From Pelagibius sp965227505 (GTDB lineage Bacteria > Pseudomonadota > Alphaproteobacteria > Kiloniellales > Kiloniellaceae), in assembly GCF_965227505.1 (NCBI RefSeq), contig NZ_OZ245757.1:248001-312000 (forward strand): a DNA stretch of 64,000 bases, given 5' to 3'. The first letter of the stretch is position 1. Each line of letters opens with the position of its first letter. A model generated the notes under the pieces. That model made no database searches and had not been told where the DNA came from. It worked only from the letters and a program-made list of their open reading frames with translations. The position numbers and the translations under genes were made by a program. Shown here in pieces: positions 19,321 to 28,090 of this stretch.

Positions 19321-20748
19321 CTAGGCGGTTCGAGGCGACCCGGTCTCACAAATGACATCGACCGCAGCACGGCCGCTGATCTGTTGGGCGACGGATCGGC
19401 CACTGTGGATGGCACCCTCCACATAGCCCCAGAACCGGTCATCGACTTCGGCCCCGGCGAAACGGACCCGGCCGCTCCAGTCCGCCAGCCGGCAGACCGC
19501 GTCGGGGTTGCCCCCGACCCGAACGGTCGCGTTGTAACCGCCGCCGGACCAGGGGTGGTCGACCCAGACCGCTTCGGCGATTTCGCCATAACTGCGCACA
19601 TCCTCGCCAAAAGCGTGGCTCAGCCGACTGAGGAGCAGGTCCTGGCGCGCCTCCTGCGACAACACGGCCCATTGCCGTGCGAGTGGTCCGCCGAGGAAGG
19701 CGATGAGGCGGGGCGGGAAGGGGCCGTCGCTGCTGCCATCGACCACTGCCAGGCCCGGTGTGTCTGCGAAGAGCGCCACGCCGCTGAGCCCCTTGAGGCG
19801 CCAGAATGCGCGATCGAAGACGAGGACCGTCTTGATCATGGCGCCGGCCGCAAAGGACGCCAGAAGCGCCGCCAGCTCGTGGCTGTTATCCATTTCAAAC
19901 GTGATCCGCCGGGCGGCGGGCGGCGGTACGGCGACGATCACATGATCGGCTGTCCGGACCTCCGCCGCGGCGAAGACTTCGACCCGGTCCCCTGTGGCGC
20001 GGATGCACTCCACAGGCGTGCTCAGGCGCGGTCTGTGCCGCAGATCCGACGCAAGCTGATCGACGATCCCAATCATCCCGCCGGCGATCTGGAACTCCAG
20101 GTCATCCCGTTCGGAAGCGTAGCGCGCGAAAATGTCTCTGACCGCCTGCGCATGGATGTCTTCCGGCGCGGCTCCGAGGATCTCCGAGAAATGCGAATAG
20201 GCCATGGCGTGCTCCTCGGCCTCCAGCAACAAGGCACGCAGAGCCGCCGCGAGACTCTCCTTCGGGGCGGTCCGTTTTTCGACCAAGAACCTCAGCCCAC
20301 GCCCCGCTTCGCCAGGGCTCTCCCAAGGGGTGTTCCACCACTCCAGCTTCAGGCGCAGCGCGCGAAGGACTTCGCCGGGACTGTCCCAGCGCACCACCTG
20401 GTCTTCGAGAAGGTCGTGAAGCTCGCTGGCCGAGATCAGGTCTTCGGAGCGCAGAGTCTGTTTTCCGGCGAGGCAGAGGCCGATCCCGGTTCGCGGGACC
20501 GGTGACAGATGCAGGCCCGCGCGCGCAGCAAGGCCGAGAACGGCGTGCATGTCGCCGTTCACCATTTGCGCTCCCTCGTCGAAAACGCCGCCGCTTCGCA
20601 GCGGTACTGTCCGGATGCGGCCCCCCAGACGCGCCTGTGCTTCCAGCAGCTGGCAGGACAGACCGGCCTGTTCCACCGCCGCAGCGGCGGCCAGTCCGGC
20701 CGCTCCGCCGCCGACGACGATAACGTTGACGTGGCTTTCGGGTTTCAT
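19321..20748 (-). CDS. Flavin-dependent amine oxidase-family oxidoreductase
   Basis: 475-aa FAD enzyme. The dinucleotide-binding motif VIVVGGGAAGLAAAAAVEQAG is at the N-terminus, followed by ARLGGRIRT (the RxGGR signature) and the C-terminal FAD motif RFAGAEVDDRFWGYVEGAIHSG, all typical of monoamine-oxidase/NAD(P)-binding amine oxidases. The chosen start is ATG 20748 (AGGA upstream). It is divergent from a TetR regulator with two operator-like palindromes between them, so it is probably repressed by that TetR protein and induced by its amine substrate. The substrate is unknown. Confidence 0.88.
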   Translation of the reverse strand: MKPESHVNVIVVGGGAAGLAAAAAVEQAGLSCQLLEAQARLGGRIRTVPLRSGGVFDEGAQMVNGDMHAVLGLAARAGLHLSPVPRTGIGLCLAGKQTLRSEDLISASELHDLLEDQVVRWDSPGEVLRALRLKLEWWNTPWESPGEAGRGLRFLVEKRTAPKESLAAALRALLLEAEEHAMAYSHFSEILGAAPEDIHAQAVRDIFARYASERDDLEFQIAGGMIGIVDQLASDLRHRPRLSTPVECIRATGDRVEVFAAAEVRTADHVIVAVPPPAARRITFEMDNSHELAALLASFAAGAMIKTVLVFDRAFWRLKGLSGVALFADTPGLAVVDGSSDGPFPPRLIAFLGGPLARQWAVLSQEARQDLLLSRLSHAFGEDVRSYGEIAEAVWVDHPWSGGGYNATVRVGGNPDAVCRLADWSGRVRFAGAEVDDRFWGYVEGAIHSGRSVAQQISGRAAVDVICETGSPRTA

Positions 20749-20762
20749 GGGAGAGTCCTGGA

Positions 20763-20793
20763 TTGAGCAATTGTTCAATTGAGCATATGCTCA
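20763..20793. promoter_or_regulatory. Two adjacent operator palindromes between amine oxidase and TetR genes
   Basis: TTGAGCAATTGTTCAA (20763-20778, 7 of 8 pairs) and TGAGCATATGCTCA (20780-20793, perfect) are one base apart. They lie just before the amine oxidase start and 32 nt before the TetR start. Consensus TGAGCAWWTGCTCA. They share an 11-mer and a 10-mer with the smoE promoter region. Confidence 0.7.
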
Positions 20794-20824
20794 GCTCAGG
20801 CAAGGATTTCAAGGAGGCATTGAG

Positions 20825-21412
20825 ATGGCGCGCATGTCTGGCATAGAGCGCCGCCGGCAGATTGTCGAAGCCGCCACCGAGGCCGTGCTTCGCAGGGGGC
20901 TGGCGCAGGCGGCGACGCGGGATGTGACCAAGGCGCTGGGCGTCGGCTCGGGGCTCCTGCACCACTACTTCCCGTCCTGGGCGGACCTGCGGGCCGAGGC
21001 CGTGCGTCTGGCGGCAAGGCGGGAGATCGACGAGGTCCAGGCCATGGTCGCGACCCTGCCCGCGCTGCAGGCGCTCAACCGCCTGGCCGACTGGATGGTC
21101 GAAGACGAAGACATGCGGCATTGGCGGCTGTGGTTGAACGCCCAGGACGAGGCGCATCGCGACGATCTTCTGGCCGGAGTCATGAACGCGGCCATGGCAG
21201 ACTGGCAGCGGCTGATCGCCGGTCTCCTGGTCAGGGTCGCGGGGGAAGGGCAGGCAAAGGGGATCGACGCCGAAGCCGCCGCCTGGCGCCTTGCAGCGCT
21301 GATGGACGGCCTCGCCGGCGCCATGCTGGTCAGGGGGTCGGTTGTGACGCCGGCAATGGCGCGCGACCTGATGAAGACCCAGCTTCTGCTTGAGCTCGGC
21401 CGCAAGCCATAG
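20825..21412 (+). CDS. TetR/AcrR-family regulator, BetI-like
   Basis: 195 aa. N-terminal TetR helix-turn-helix (RRRQIVEAATEAVLRRGLAQAATRDVTKALGVGSGLLHHYFPSWADL) followed by a BetI-type C-terminal ligand domain (RHWRLWLNAQDEAHRDD). An AAGGAGG-like ribosome site precedes the ATG. It is divergent from the flavin amine oxidase and separated from it by two palindromes, so it is most simply a local repressor that also controls itself. Confidence 0.9.
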   Translation: MARMSGIERRRQIVEAATEAVLRRGLAQAATRDVTKALGVGSGLLHHYFPSWADLRAEAVRLAARREIDEVQAMVATLPALQALNRLADWMVEDEDMRHWRLWLNAQDEAHRDDLLAGVMNAAMADWQRLIAGLLVRVAGEGQAKGIDAEAAAWRLAALMDGLAGAMLVRGSVVTPAMARDLMKTQLLLELGRKP

Positions 21413-21733
21413 TCCGCTGGCTGCGCGTCCGGGCCGGTTTGGGACCCGAACACCGATTTCCCCGACCTGCGCATCGGCGCGAAAACGGAGCAGATCGCCA
21501 CAGTTGATTTGTCTTGGCGCCGAAGGCATGGCGCCCACAAGCCGGCCCCAAAGCGCCAAGTCTTGAGCCCGACGCCCAGCGGCTCTCTTCGGCGTTCTCA
21601 GACCCGTCCTGACTTTCACGCCACGCAGATCAGGGAATTCAGAATCGGCACCGCGTCCTCGGAATACGCGGCACGTTCAAGTCTTCACCATGGCTCCTGG
21701 GTTCGGAGGCTGATTGCAGCCCGCTCCGAACCG
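21413..21733. other. Upstream region of the aldehyde dehydrogenase gene
   Basis: About 320 nt after the TetR gene with no convincing coding sequence. An open frame runs through it into the aldehyde dehydrogenase but lacks family similarity. It presumably carries the dehydrogenase promoter, ending in a tandem repeat. Confidence 0.5.
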
Positions 21734-21777
21734 GTCGATTCAACTCGCAACTTGAGTCGATTCAACTCGCAACTTGA
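21734..21777 (+). repeat. Perfect tandem 22-bp duplication before the aldehyde dehydrogenase
   Basis: Two identical 22-bp copies, 21734-21755 and 21756-21777, each starting GTCGATTCAACTC and ending GCAACTTGA. The junction contains the near-palindrome TTGAGTCGATTCAA (21752-21765). The second copy abuts the AAGGAG ribosome site, so the repeat lies in the leader or promoter and may be a double operator or a translational control element. Confidence 0.8.
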
Positions 21778-21790
21778 AAGGAGCTTCGCG

Positions 21791-23305
21791 GTGAACGTTG
21801 TAACGCCTCTCAAGTCCTCACTCGGTCCCGCCGAGAGTTTCCTCAACCGGACCCACCGCCTGCTCATTGGCGGCGAGTGGGTCGACGCGAAATCAGGAGA
21901 AACCTTCGAGACGCTCAATCCGGCAACCGAGGAGACGCTCGCCTCGGTCGCGCTCGGCGATGCCGCCGATGTCGACGCTGCTGTTGCCGCCGCACGCAAA
22001 GCCTTCGATGAGGGGCCCTGGCCGAGCATGCTTCCGGCCGAGCGTCAGCGCATTCTGCAGAAACTGGGCGACCTCATTGAGGAGAACGGTGAGGAACTGG
22101 CCTGGATCGAAAGCCTCGACAACGGCAAGCCGGTGAAGGTTGCCCGCGTAGCCGACATTCCGCTGACCGCCGACCTCTTCCACTACATGGCTGCCCATAC
22201 CCGCACGCGCGAAGGGCATGTGGTGCCGACCTCGGACTTTGCGATACCGGGTGCGGAATTCCACGCCTATACGGTTGAAGAGCCGGTCGGAGTCGTCGGT
22301 CTGATCACGCCCTGGAACTATCCACTGCTGATCGCCGCCGGCTGGCAGATGGCCGGCGCGCTTGCCGCCGGCAATACGGTCGTGCTGAAGCCGTCCGAAG
22401 TGACACCGCTGTCGATCATACGCTTCGGGGAGCTGGCGCTGGAGGCCGGTGTGCCACCGGGCGTCATCAACATCGTTCATGGCTATGGTACCGGCGCAGG
22501 CGCGCGCCTCGTGGAGCACCCGCAGGTGGACAAGATCGGCTTCACAGGCTCAACCCGCACTGGTCGCGGCCTGCTCAAGTCCGTCGCCGACTCAAACCTG
22601 AAGAAGGTGACCTTGGAGCTCGGCGGAAAGTCGCCGGACATCATCTTCGCCGATGCTGATCTCGAGGCTGCCATTGCCGGCGTTGCGATGGGCGTCTTCT
22701 TTAACCAGGGCGAGTGCTGCTGTGCAGGCACACGGATCTATGTCGAGGACAAGGTCTATGACAGATTCGTGGCAGGCATGGTTGAGGAGGCTAACAAGAT
22801 CCGTCTCGGTTCGGGCCAGGAACCCAATACCGACATGGGGCCGCTCGTCTCCCAGAATCAGCTCAACACGGTGATGGGCTACATCGATGCGGGCAAGTCG
22901 GACGGCGCGACCGTAGCGGTCGGCGGCGCCCGGGCAAGTGACAAGGGTTACTTCGTGCAACCGACGCTTTTCACCGACGTCGATCCGAACATGTCGATTG
23001 TTCGTGAGGAGATCTTCGGGCCCGTCGCATCGATTGAGCGGTTTTCCGACATCGACGATGTCGTCCGGCGCGCGAATGATTCCGATTACGGGCTCGGCGC
23101 AGGGATTTGGACGACGGACGTCCGCAAGACACATCATGTCGCCAAGGCGATCCGCGCCGGGACGGTTTTTGTGAATTGCTACAACGTCTTTGACGCGGCG
23201 ATGCCCTTCGGCGGTTACAAGCAGTCCGGATGGGGGCGCAACCGTGGCCGCCAGGCCTTTGAGGCTTTTACCGAGACCAAGGCCGTCTACGTCAAGCTGA
23301 ACTGA
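21791..23305 (+). CDS. NAD-dependent aldehyde dehydrogenase
   Basis: 504-aa ALDH-superfamily enzyme oxidising an aldehyde to the acid. Visible motifs: TPWNYPLL (with the catalytic Asn), KPSEVTPLSI, FTGSTRTGR, the general base Glu in LELGGKSPDI, the nucleophile in FFNQGECCCAGTRIYVE and EEIFGPV. The start is a GTG at 21791 with AAAGGAG upstream. It is followed at 160 nt by an iron alcohol dehydrogenase, so the pair probably carries an alcohol through the aldehyde to the acid. A class such as betaine-aldehyde or generic aliphatic cannot be fixed. Confidence 0.93.
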   Translation: MNVVTPLKSSLGPAESFLNRTHRLLIGGEWVDAKSGETFETLNPATEETLASVALGDAADVDAAVAAARKAFDEGPWPSMLPAERQRILQKLGDLIEENGEELAWIESLDNGKPVKVARVADIPLTADLFHYMAAHTRTREGHVVPTSDFAIPGAEFHAYTVEEPVGVVGLITPWNYPLLIAAGWQMAGALAAGNTVVLKPSEVTPLSIIRFGELALEAGVPPGVINIVHGYGTGAGARLVEHPQVDKIGFTGSTRTGRGLLKSVADSNLKKVTLELGGKSPDIIFADADLEAAIAGVAMGVFFNQGECCCAGTRIYVEDKVYDRFVAGMVEEANKIRLGSGQEPNTDMGPLVSQNQLNTVMGYIDAGKSDGATVAVGGARASDKGYFVQPTLFTDVDPNMSIVREEIFGPVASIERFSDIDDVVRRANDSDYGLGAGIWTTDVRKTHHVAKAIRAGTVFVNCYNVFDAAMPFGGYKQSGWGRNRGRQAFEAFTETKAVYVKLN

Positions 23306-23465
23306 TCGCTCCGTTCTGACTGAGGCCGGGTGCTGAGAGACTTCCCGCATTGGCGGCGAGGCCCGTTCCCCCAAGCGTCCGTTCCGATCGCTTTGCGCTG
23401 TGAAGCGGTCCGCCCGGCCTCGTTTTTCGGATTGGTGTCAGAAACCGTGATTCCGGAGAACTGCT

Positions 23466-24656
23466 ATGCCCGACTTCTTCTTTCTGCCCCCCATGAACAT
23501 CGCAGGCGACGGCGCGCTCGATGCGGCTGTTGACCAGATGTTGTCCCAAGGTTTCGAGAAAGCTTTGATTGTCACTGATGAACCGCTCCATCGAAAGGTC
23601 CATGCGACGAAGCCGCTTATCGACCGGCTCGAGGCAAAGGGGATCGATTACGTCGTCTACGATCAGGTGACGCCCAACCCCACTGTCGCCGAATGCGACG
23701 AGGGAGCGGCGATCTATGCGGAGGAGGAATGCGATTTTCTTATCTCCTTCGGTGGCGGCTCTCCGCACGACTGCTGCAAGGGGATCGGTATTGTCGCCAC
23801 CAATGGCGGATCGATCCGCGACTATGCCGGCGTCGACCGGATGCAGGTGAAGATGGCGCCGATGTTCGCCGTCAACACGACTTCCGGCACGGCCAGTGAA
23901 ATCACCCGCTTCGCCATCATCACCGACGAGGAAGCCCGGTCGAAGCTGCCGGTCGTGGACTGGCGCTGCACGCCAAGCGTCTCCGTCGACGATCCGAAGC
24001 TCATGGAGGGGATGCCGGCAGGTCTGACCGCGGCCACGGGCATGGATGCCCTCAGCCATGCACTCGAAGCCTATGTGTCGACCGCCGCCAGTCACCTGAC
24101 CGATCCGGGCGCGCTTCGGGCGGTCGAGCTGATAGAGAAATCGCTGGTCGAGGCCTATCGTGACGGCAAGAACCGCGCCGCACGATCCGACATGACCTAT
24201 GCCGAATTTCTCGCCGGTATGGCCTTCAACAACGCGAGCCTCGGTTTCATCCACGCCATGTCGCACCAGGTCGGCGGCATGTACCACACCCTTGCCCATG
24301 GGGTCATCAACTCGGTCCTTATGCCGCATGTGATCGCCTGGAACGCCACGGTTGCCGGTGAGCGCTACGCCGAGATCGCCGAGCATATGGGCATCGAGCG
24401 ACAGGGCCGCGCCACCGACGAGGTCGTGCAGGATCTCATAGGCAAGGTGCTGGGCCTCAACCAGGCGATGCGTATCCCCGGCAACCTTAGCGAGATGGGT
24501 GTCAAGGATGAAGACGTGCCGCACCTGGCGGATCACGCGCTTGCCGATGCTTGCGCAGCTACCAACCCAAGACCGGCGACCGTCGCAGAGATGCAGGCGC
24601 TCTTTCGCCGGGCTATCAGCGGCGAGGGGATCCCACAGCGGAGTGCCGCCGCTTGA
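23466..24656 (+). CDS. Iron-containing (group III) alcohol dehydrogenase
   Basis: 396 aa, NAD-dependent. Motifs: FGGGSPHD nucleotide loop, NTTSGTASEITRFAIIT, and metal ligands in GMDALSHALEAYVS and FIHAMSHQVGGMYHTLAHG. The segment GGMYHTLAHG is one residue longer than in the second copy at 31993 (GGLYDLPHG), close to the metal site, so the substrate may differ. It lies downstream of the aldehyde dehydrogenase; probably the same operon. Substrate unknown (short-chain or methanol-like alcohol). Confidence 0.93.
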   Translation: MPDFFFLPPMNIAGDGALDAAVDQMLSQGFEKALIVTDEPLHRKVHATKPLIDRLEAKGIDYVVYDQVTPNPTVAECDEGAAIYAEEECDFLISFGGGSPHDCCKGIGIVATNGGSIRDYAGVDRMQVKMAPMFAVNTTSGTASEITRFAIITDEEARSKLPVVDWRCTPSVSVDDPKLMEGMPAGLTAATGMDALSHALEAYVSTAASHLTDPGALRAVELIEKSLVEAYRDGKNRAARSDMTYAEFLAGMAFNNASLGFIHAMSHQVGGMYHTLAHGVINSVLMPHVIAWNATVAGERYAEIAEHMGIERQGRATDEVVQDLIGKVLGLNQAMRIPGNLSEMGVKDEDVPHLADHALADACAATNPRPATVAEMQALFRRAISGEGIPQRSAAA

Positions 24657-24663
24657 AGCAGGA

Positions 24664-24686
24664 CCCGGCGGCCCCAGGCCGCCGGG
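24664..24686 (+). terminator. Strong hairpin after the alcohol dehydrogenase
   Basis: Perfect 10-bp GC stem (CCCGGCGGCC / GGCCGCCGGG) with a 3-nt loop and CTTCTCT after it, 8 nt beyond the stop. The tail is poor in T, so it may be an mRNA-stabilising or attenuating hairpin rather than a full terminator. Confidence 0.6.
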
Positions 24687-24716
24687 CTTCTCTCACATCA
24701 AGAACGGAGCTGCGCC

Positions 24717-24824
24717 ATGACACAACACGGCGATGCAGGGTTTGCCGGCCGGCTTTGCCATAACCGCTGGCCGCTGGCGCACGCCTCCTATGCCACCGCT
24801 GCTAACGGAGAGTTGGCGCAATGA
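24717..24824 (+). CDS. Small 35-aa reading frame coupled to the next gene
   Basis: Begins with ATG at 24717 and has a good ribosome site (ACGGAG, 8 nt upstream). It ends with TGA at 24822-24824, overlapping the ATG of the next oxidoreductase (ATGA). The peptide begins MTQHGDAGFAGRLC and holds one Cys and one Trp. No family is recognised. It lies in the leader of the next gene and could be a translationally coupled leader peptide or a small protein; it may also be chance. Confidence 0.4.
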   Translation: MTQHGDAGFAGRLCHNRWPLAHASYATAANGELAQ

Positions 24825-25741
24825 AAGCCGTTCGGATCCATTCTTATGGCGAACCCGAGGTGCTGCGCTTCGAGGAGGCCCCGGATCCCACCCCCGGTCC
24901 GGACGAGGTCGTCGTCGACGTCCATGCGGCCGGGATCAACCCGCTCGACTGGAAGATCCGTTCCGGTGCGCTGGCTGGGCTGATGCCGTTGCCGTTGCCG
25001 GCCATTCTCGGTTGGGACATTGCCGGTATTGTCGCCGCTGTCGGCGCCGCGGTGACCAACTTCCGGCCGGGCGATGCGGTGTTCGGCATGATTCCGATCG
25101 GACGTCCCGGTGCTTATGCCGAGCGCGCGACACTTCCGGAATCCGCGCTCGCCCCGCTTCCGCCGGAACTGACGCCAATCGAAGCTGCAGCCGTTCCGGT
25201 CGTCGGACTTGCGGCCCATCAACTCGTGAACGGTCCCGGCGATCTCCGTCCGGGCCAGACAGTGCTCGTTCTCGGCGCCGCCGGCAACGTCGGGCGCTTG
25301 TGCCTGGCGCTTGCTGCCCTGCGGGATGCACGGGTATGGGCCGCCGCCACGGCGCGCGACCTGGAGCACGCCGACCTGCCGGACCATGTTCAGTATCTTG
25401 CCACGGACAAAAGCGGGCTCGATGCTGCACCGCCATCAGTTGATCTGCTGATCGATACGGTTGGTGGTCCGCTCCTGGAGCGCGCAATTGCCTGGGTTCG
25501 GCCGGGCGGTCGGGTTGTCTCCACCGTGCAGCCTCCGCAGATCCCCGCCGGCATGGCAGTCGAAGGGCAGATGCTCCAGGTCACGCCTGACCGGGCGGCG
25601 CTTGAGCAGCTCGGTAAACTCTTCGCGGAGGGTCAGTTGCCGCTGCCGGAGATCACGACCTACGGGTTGTCAGAGGCTGCCAAGGCTCATGCGGCGGCTG
25701 CCGCCGGACAAACCGGAAAGCTGGTTCTCGTCGTCCCATGA
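24821..25741 (+). CDS. NADP-dependent MDR oxidoreductase (quinone reductase type)
   Basis: 306-aa zinc-free medium-chain dehydrogenase/reductase. GroES-like N-domain (VHAAGINPLDWKIRSG, ILGWDIAGIVAAVG) and Rossmann domain (VLVLGAAGNVGRLCLALA). It lacks the Cys/His set of a zinc site, so it is probably a quinone or enone reductase. It overlaps the preceding 35-codon frame by 4 nt and converges with the next oxidoreductase. Confidence 0.9.
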   Translation: MKAVRIHSYGEPEVLRFEEAPDPTPGPDEVVVDVHAAGINPLDWKIRSGALAGLMPLPLPAILGWDIAGIVAAVGAAVTNFRPGDAVFGMIPIGRPGAYAERATLPESALAPLPPELTPIEAAAVPVVGLAAHQLVNGPGDLRPGQTVLVLGAAGNVGRLCLALAALRDARVWAAATARDLEHADLPDHVQYLATDKSGLDAAPPSVDLLIDTVGGPLLERAIAWVRPGGRVVSTVQPPQIPAGMAVEGQMLQVTPDRAALEQLGKLFAEGQLPLPEITTYGLSEAAKAHAAAAAGQTGKLVLVVP

Positions 25742-25754
25742 TCGAGTGCTTGGC

Positions 25755-26834
25755 TCAGTCGTGAACCCGGATGCCGATCTTGCCGACGTGGGACTTGGTC
25801 AGGAAGGCCTCCTGGGCGGCGCGCAGGTCCGCCAGCGCATAGCTCTGTGCGATGATCGGGCGGATCTCGCCCGCCTCGATGTAGCGCACCAGATCCGTGA
25901 ACACATTGGCCGGCTGGTGCGTGCAGCCGAAGAACGAGAGGTCGCGCAGGTAAAGCGTGCGCAGATCCAGTTCGACGATGGGGCCGGCGATTGCGCCGGC
26001 GGTGACGTAGCGCCCGCCATCGCAGAGGGCGTCGATCAGATCCGGCCAGCGCGGCCCGCCGACAAGGTCGAGCACGATGTCGAAGCTGCGCTCCGGCAGC
26101 CCCGCATCGCGGTCGATCGTTTCGTCGGCGCCGAGTGCGCGCAGTTGATCGGCCTTGGACGGGCTCGTCAGGGCCGTCACCCGGGCGCCGCGCCGCTTAG
26201 CCAGCTGGATCGCGGCTGAGCCGACACCGCCCGAGGCGCCGGTGATCAACACCCGCTCCGCGCCAAGACCGCAGCGCTGGATCATGCCTTCGGCGGTCGA
26301 AAAGGCGCAGGGAAAGGAGGCCAGTTCCACATCCGATAGGTCTGACCGGACAGCGATCGCATCGCCCGATGCAGCAATCGCATACTCAGCGAAAGCGCCA
26401 TCGCACTCCGATCCAAAGGTCGCGGTCGTCGGTTTGGAGCCTGACGCTCCTTCTGGGCTTTGCAGGGCCCGCACCAGGACTCGCTCACCGGTGCGGGCGG
26501 ATGGCACGCCAGCCCCCACGGCCACGATTTCGCCGCAGCAGTCCGCACCCTGGATGCGCGGAAAGGACAGCGCAGTTCCGGACCAACCGCCATCCGCGTC
26601 CGCCGCGGAGCCGTAGCCCTCTACTGCGCCGGAGGCCGTATCCCCGCGTACGCTCTTGGAATACCACCCCGTGCGGGTGTTGATGTCGGTGTTATTCACG
26701 GAAGAGGCCGCGACCTTGATCAGGACCGCGCCGGCGCCCGGGCTTGGGACCGCGAGATCATCGCGCCACTCCAGCTTCTCGAGGCCTCCGTGGCCCGTCA
26801 GGACCATGCCCCGCATTGTCCGGGGAAGCGTCAT
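25755..26834 (-). CDS. Zinc-type MDR alcohol dehydrogenase-family protein
   Basis: 359 aa. N-domain MVLTGHGGLEKLEWRDDL with SSVNNTDINTRTGWY, then QGADCCGEIVAVGAG; Rossmann part VLITGASGGVGSAAIQLAKRRGARVTAL. The residues look like the crotonyl-CoA-reductase/zeta-crystallin branch rather than a classical zinc alcohol dehydrogenase. The start at ATG 26834 has AGGGAG upstream. It follows the RidA gene on the same strand at 78 nt and may share its TetR control. Confidence 0.85.
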   Translation of the reverse strand: MTLPRTMRGMVLTGHGGLEKLEWRDDLAVPSPGAGAVLIKVAASSVNNTDINTRTGWYSKSVRGDTASGAVEGYGSAADADGGWSGTALSFPRIQGADCCGEIVAVGAGVPSARTGERVLVRALQSPEGASGSKPTTATFGSECDGAFAEYAIAASGDAIAVRSDLSDVELASFPCAFSTAEGMIQRCGLGAERVLITGASGGVGSAAIQLAKRRGARVTALTSPSKADQLRALGADETIDRDAGLPERSFDIVLDLVGGPRWPDLIDALCDGGRYVTAGAIAGPIVELDLRTLYLRDLSFFGCTHQPANVFTDLVRYIEAGEIRPIIAQSYALADLRAAQEAFLTKSHVGKIGIRVHD

Positions 26835-26912
26835 CTGCGTCTCCCTGTAGCGCAACCGTTCTACGGTCTGAGCGGACGGCGCGCAACTGCTGCGCCGTCC
26901 GTCGCCAATCGA

Positions 26913-27311
26913 TCACGCTGGCTGGGGAATACGCGCGATGGCCTTGATCTCGAAATCGAAGCCCGACAACCAGGTCACACCGACCGCGGTCCAGTTGGGG
27001 TAGGGCGGTTCCCCGACCGCCTTCAGGCGCACGGCGGAGACCGTTTCGACCTGCGCCGCCGGGTCGGTGTGGAAAGTGGTCACGTCGACGACGTCGTCAA
27101 AGGTGCAGCCGGCAGCCTTCAGCACGGCTGAGAGATTGTCGAAGGCCAACTGCACCTGCTTCTCGAAATCCGGTTCGGGCGAGCCGTCCTCGCGGCTGCC
27201 GACCTGGCCGGAGACGAACAGGAGGTCGCCGGAGCGAATAGCCGCCGAGTAGTGGTGCATCTCGTAGAGCGCCTGGCGGCCGGCCGGGAAGACTGCATCG
27301 CGTTTGCTCAT
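26913..27311 (-). CDS. RidA (YjgF/YER057c/UK114) family protein
   Basis: 132 aa, the family length. These proteins hydrolyse reactive enamine/imine intermediates. Segments: DLLFVSGQVGSREDGSP, KQVQLAFDNLSAVLKAAGCTFDDVVDVTTFH. The strict RidA Arg in the C-terminal motif is absent here (region PNWTAVGVTWLSGFDFEIKAIA), so it is probably a Rid4-7-type paralogue. Start at ATG 27311 with AGGAG. It is divergent from a TetR gene with three operators between them. Confidence 0.9.
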   Translation of the reverse strand: MSKRDAVFPAGRQALYEMHHYSAAIRSGDLLFVSGQVGSREDGSPEPDFEKQVQLAFDNLSAVLKAAGCTFDDVVDVTTFHTDPAAQVETVSAVRLKAVGEPPYPNWTAVGVTWLSGFDFEIKAIARIPQPA

Positions 27312-27371
27312 GGGTTTGCTCCTGTTCGATCGGGCCTCGTTGCTCGGGTCGTATCGGGCCGAACGGCCATT

Positions 27372-27439
27372 GACATACGTTCCGTATGTCGGCATTTAAA
27401 TTCATACAAGCCGTATGTCAATAGCATACGCGGCGTATG
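27372..27439. promoter_or_regulatory. Triple TetR-type operator CATACG-N3-CGTATG
   Basis: Three copies in the divergent ridA/tetR region: 27372-27390 (perfect 8-3-8, GACATACG-TTC-CGTATGTC), 27403-27417 (CATACA-AGC-CGTATG, one mismatch) and 27425-27439 (CATACG-CGG-CGTATG, perfect). Centres are 29 and 22 bp apart. The last copy ends 18 nt before the TetR GTG, so autorepression and ridA repression are likely. Confidence 0.85.
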
Positions 27440-27457
27440 TACCTACAGGAGAAGACG

Positions 27458-28054
27458 GTGGCCGCACAACGGCGTGCGCAGATGGTGGAGGAGACCCGGG
27501 CGAAGCTTGTTCAGGCAGCCAGGAAGGCTTTCGCGGAGAAGGGCTATGCGGCGGCGTCGATGGACGACCTGACAGCCGAGGCCGGCCTGACCCGGGGCGC
27601 GCTCTATCATAACTTCGGCGACAAGAAGGGTCTGTTGCAGGCCGTGATCGACCAGATCGACGGGGAAATGCTGGCGCGCCTGCGCAGCGTCCAGAACCGG
27701 GCGAAAGATCCCTGGCAGGGGTTTCTCGATGAATACACCGCCTACATCGAGATGGCCCTCGAGCCGGAGATTCAACGCATCATGCTGCTGGACGGGCCGG
27801 CTGTGCTCGGCGACCCGTCGCAATGGCCGAATCAGAGCGCCTGTCTGCAAAGGACGACAAAGGCGATCCAGGCACTCATCGATGCGGGAACCGTCAAGCC
27901 GGTGGATGCGGAAGCGGCCGCGCGGCTGTTGAACGGAACGGCTCTCAATGCCTCGCTCTGGATCGCCGCCGCCGACAATCCTTACGCCGTCTTTGCGCGT
28001 GCCGTAGAGGCATTCCGCCATCTCGCAGCCGGCCTGCTGCGCAGCGGCGGCTGA
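27458..28054 (+). CDS. TetR/AcrR-family regulator
   Basis: 198 aa with helix-turn-helix ARKAFAEKGYAAASMDDLTAEAGLTRGALYHNFGDKKGLLQAV and a TetR_C-type ligand domain. The start was moved to GTG 27458, which has AGGAGAAG in front; the ATG at 27437 lies inside the third operator. It is divergent from ridA and probably represses itself and ridA through the triple operator. Confidence 0.9.
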   Translation: MAAQRRAQMVEETRAKLVQAARKAFAEKGYAAASMDDLTAEAGLTRGALYHNFGDKKGLLQAVIDQIDGEMLARLRSVQNRAKDPWQGFLDEYTAYIEMALEPEIQRIMLLDGPAVLGDPSQWPNQSACLQRTTKAIQALIDAGTVKPVDAEAAARLLNGTALNASLWIAAADNPYAVFARAVEAFRHLAAGLLRSGG

Positions 28055-28090
28055 CCTTACGCGCGCTGCCGGGCAGGGAAGGGGATGGCC

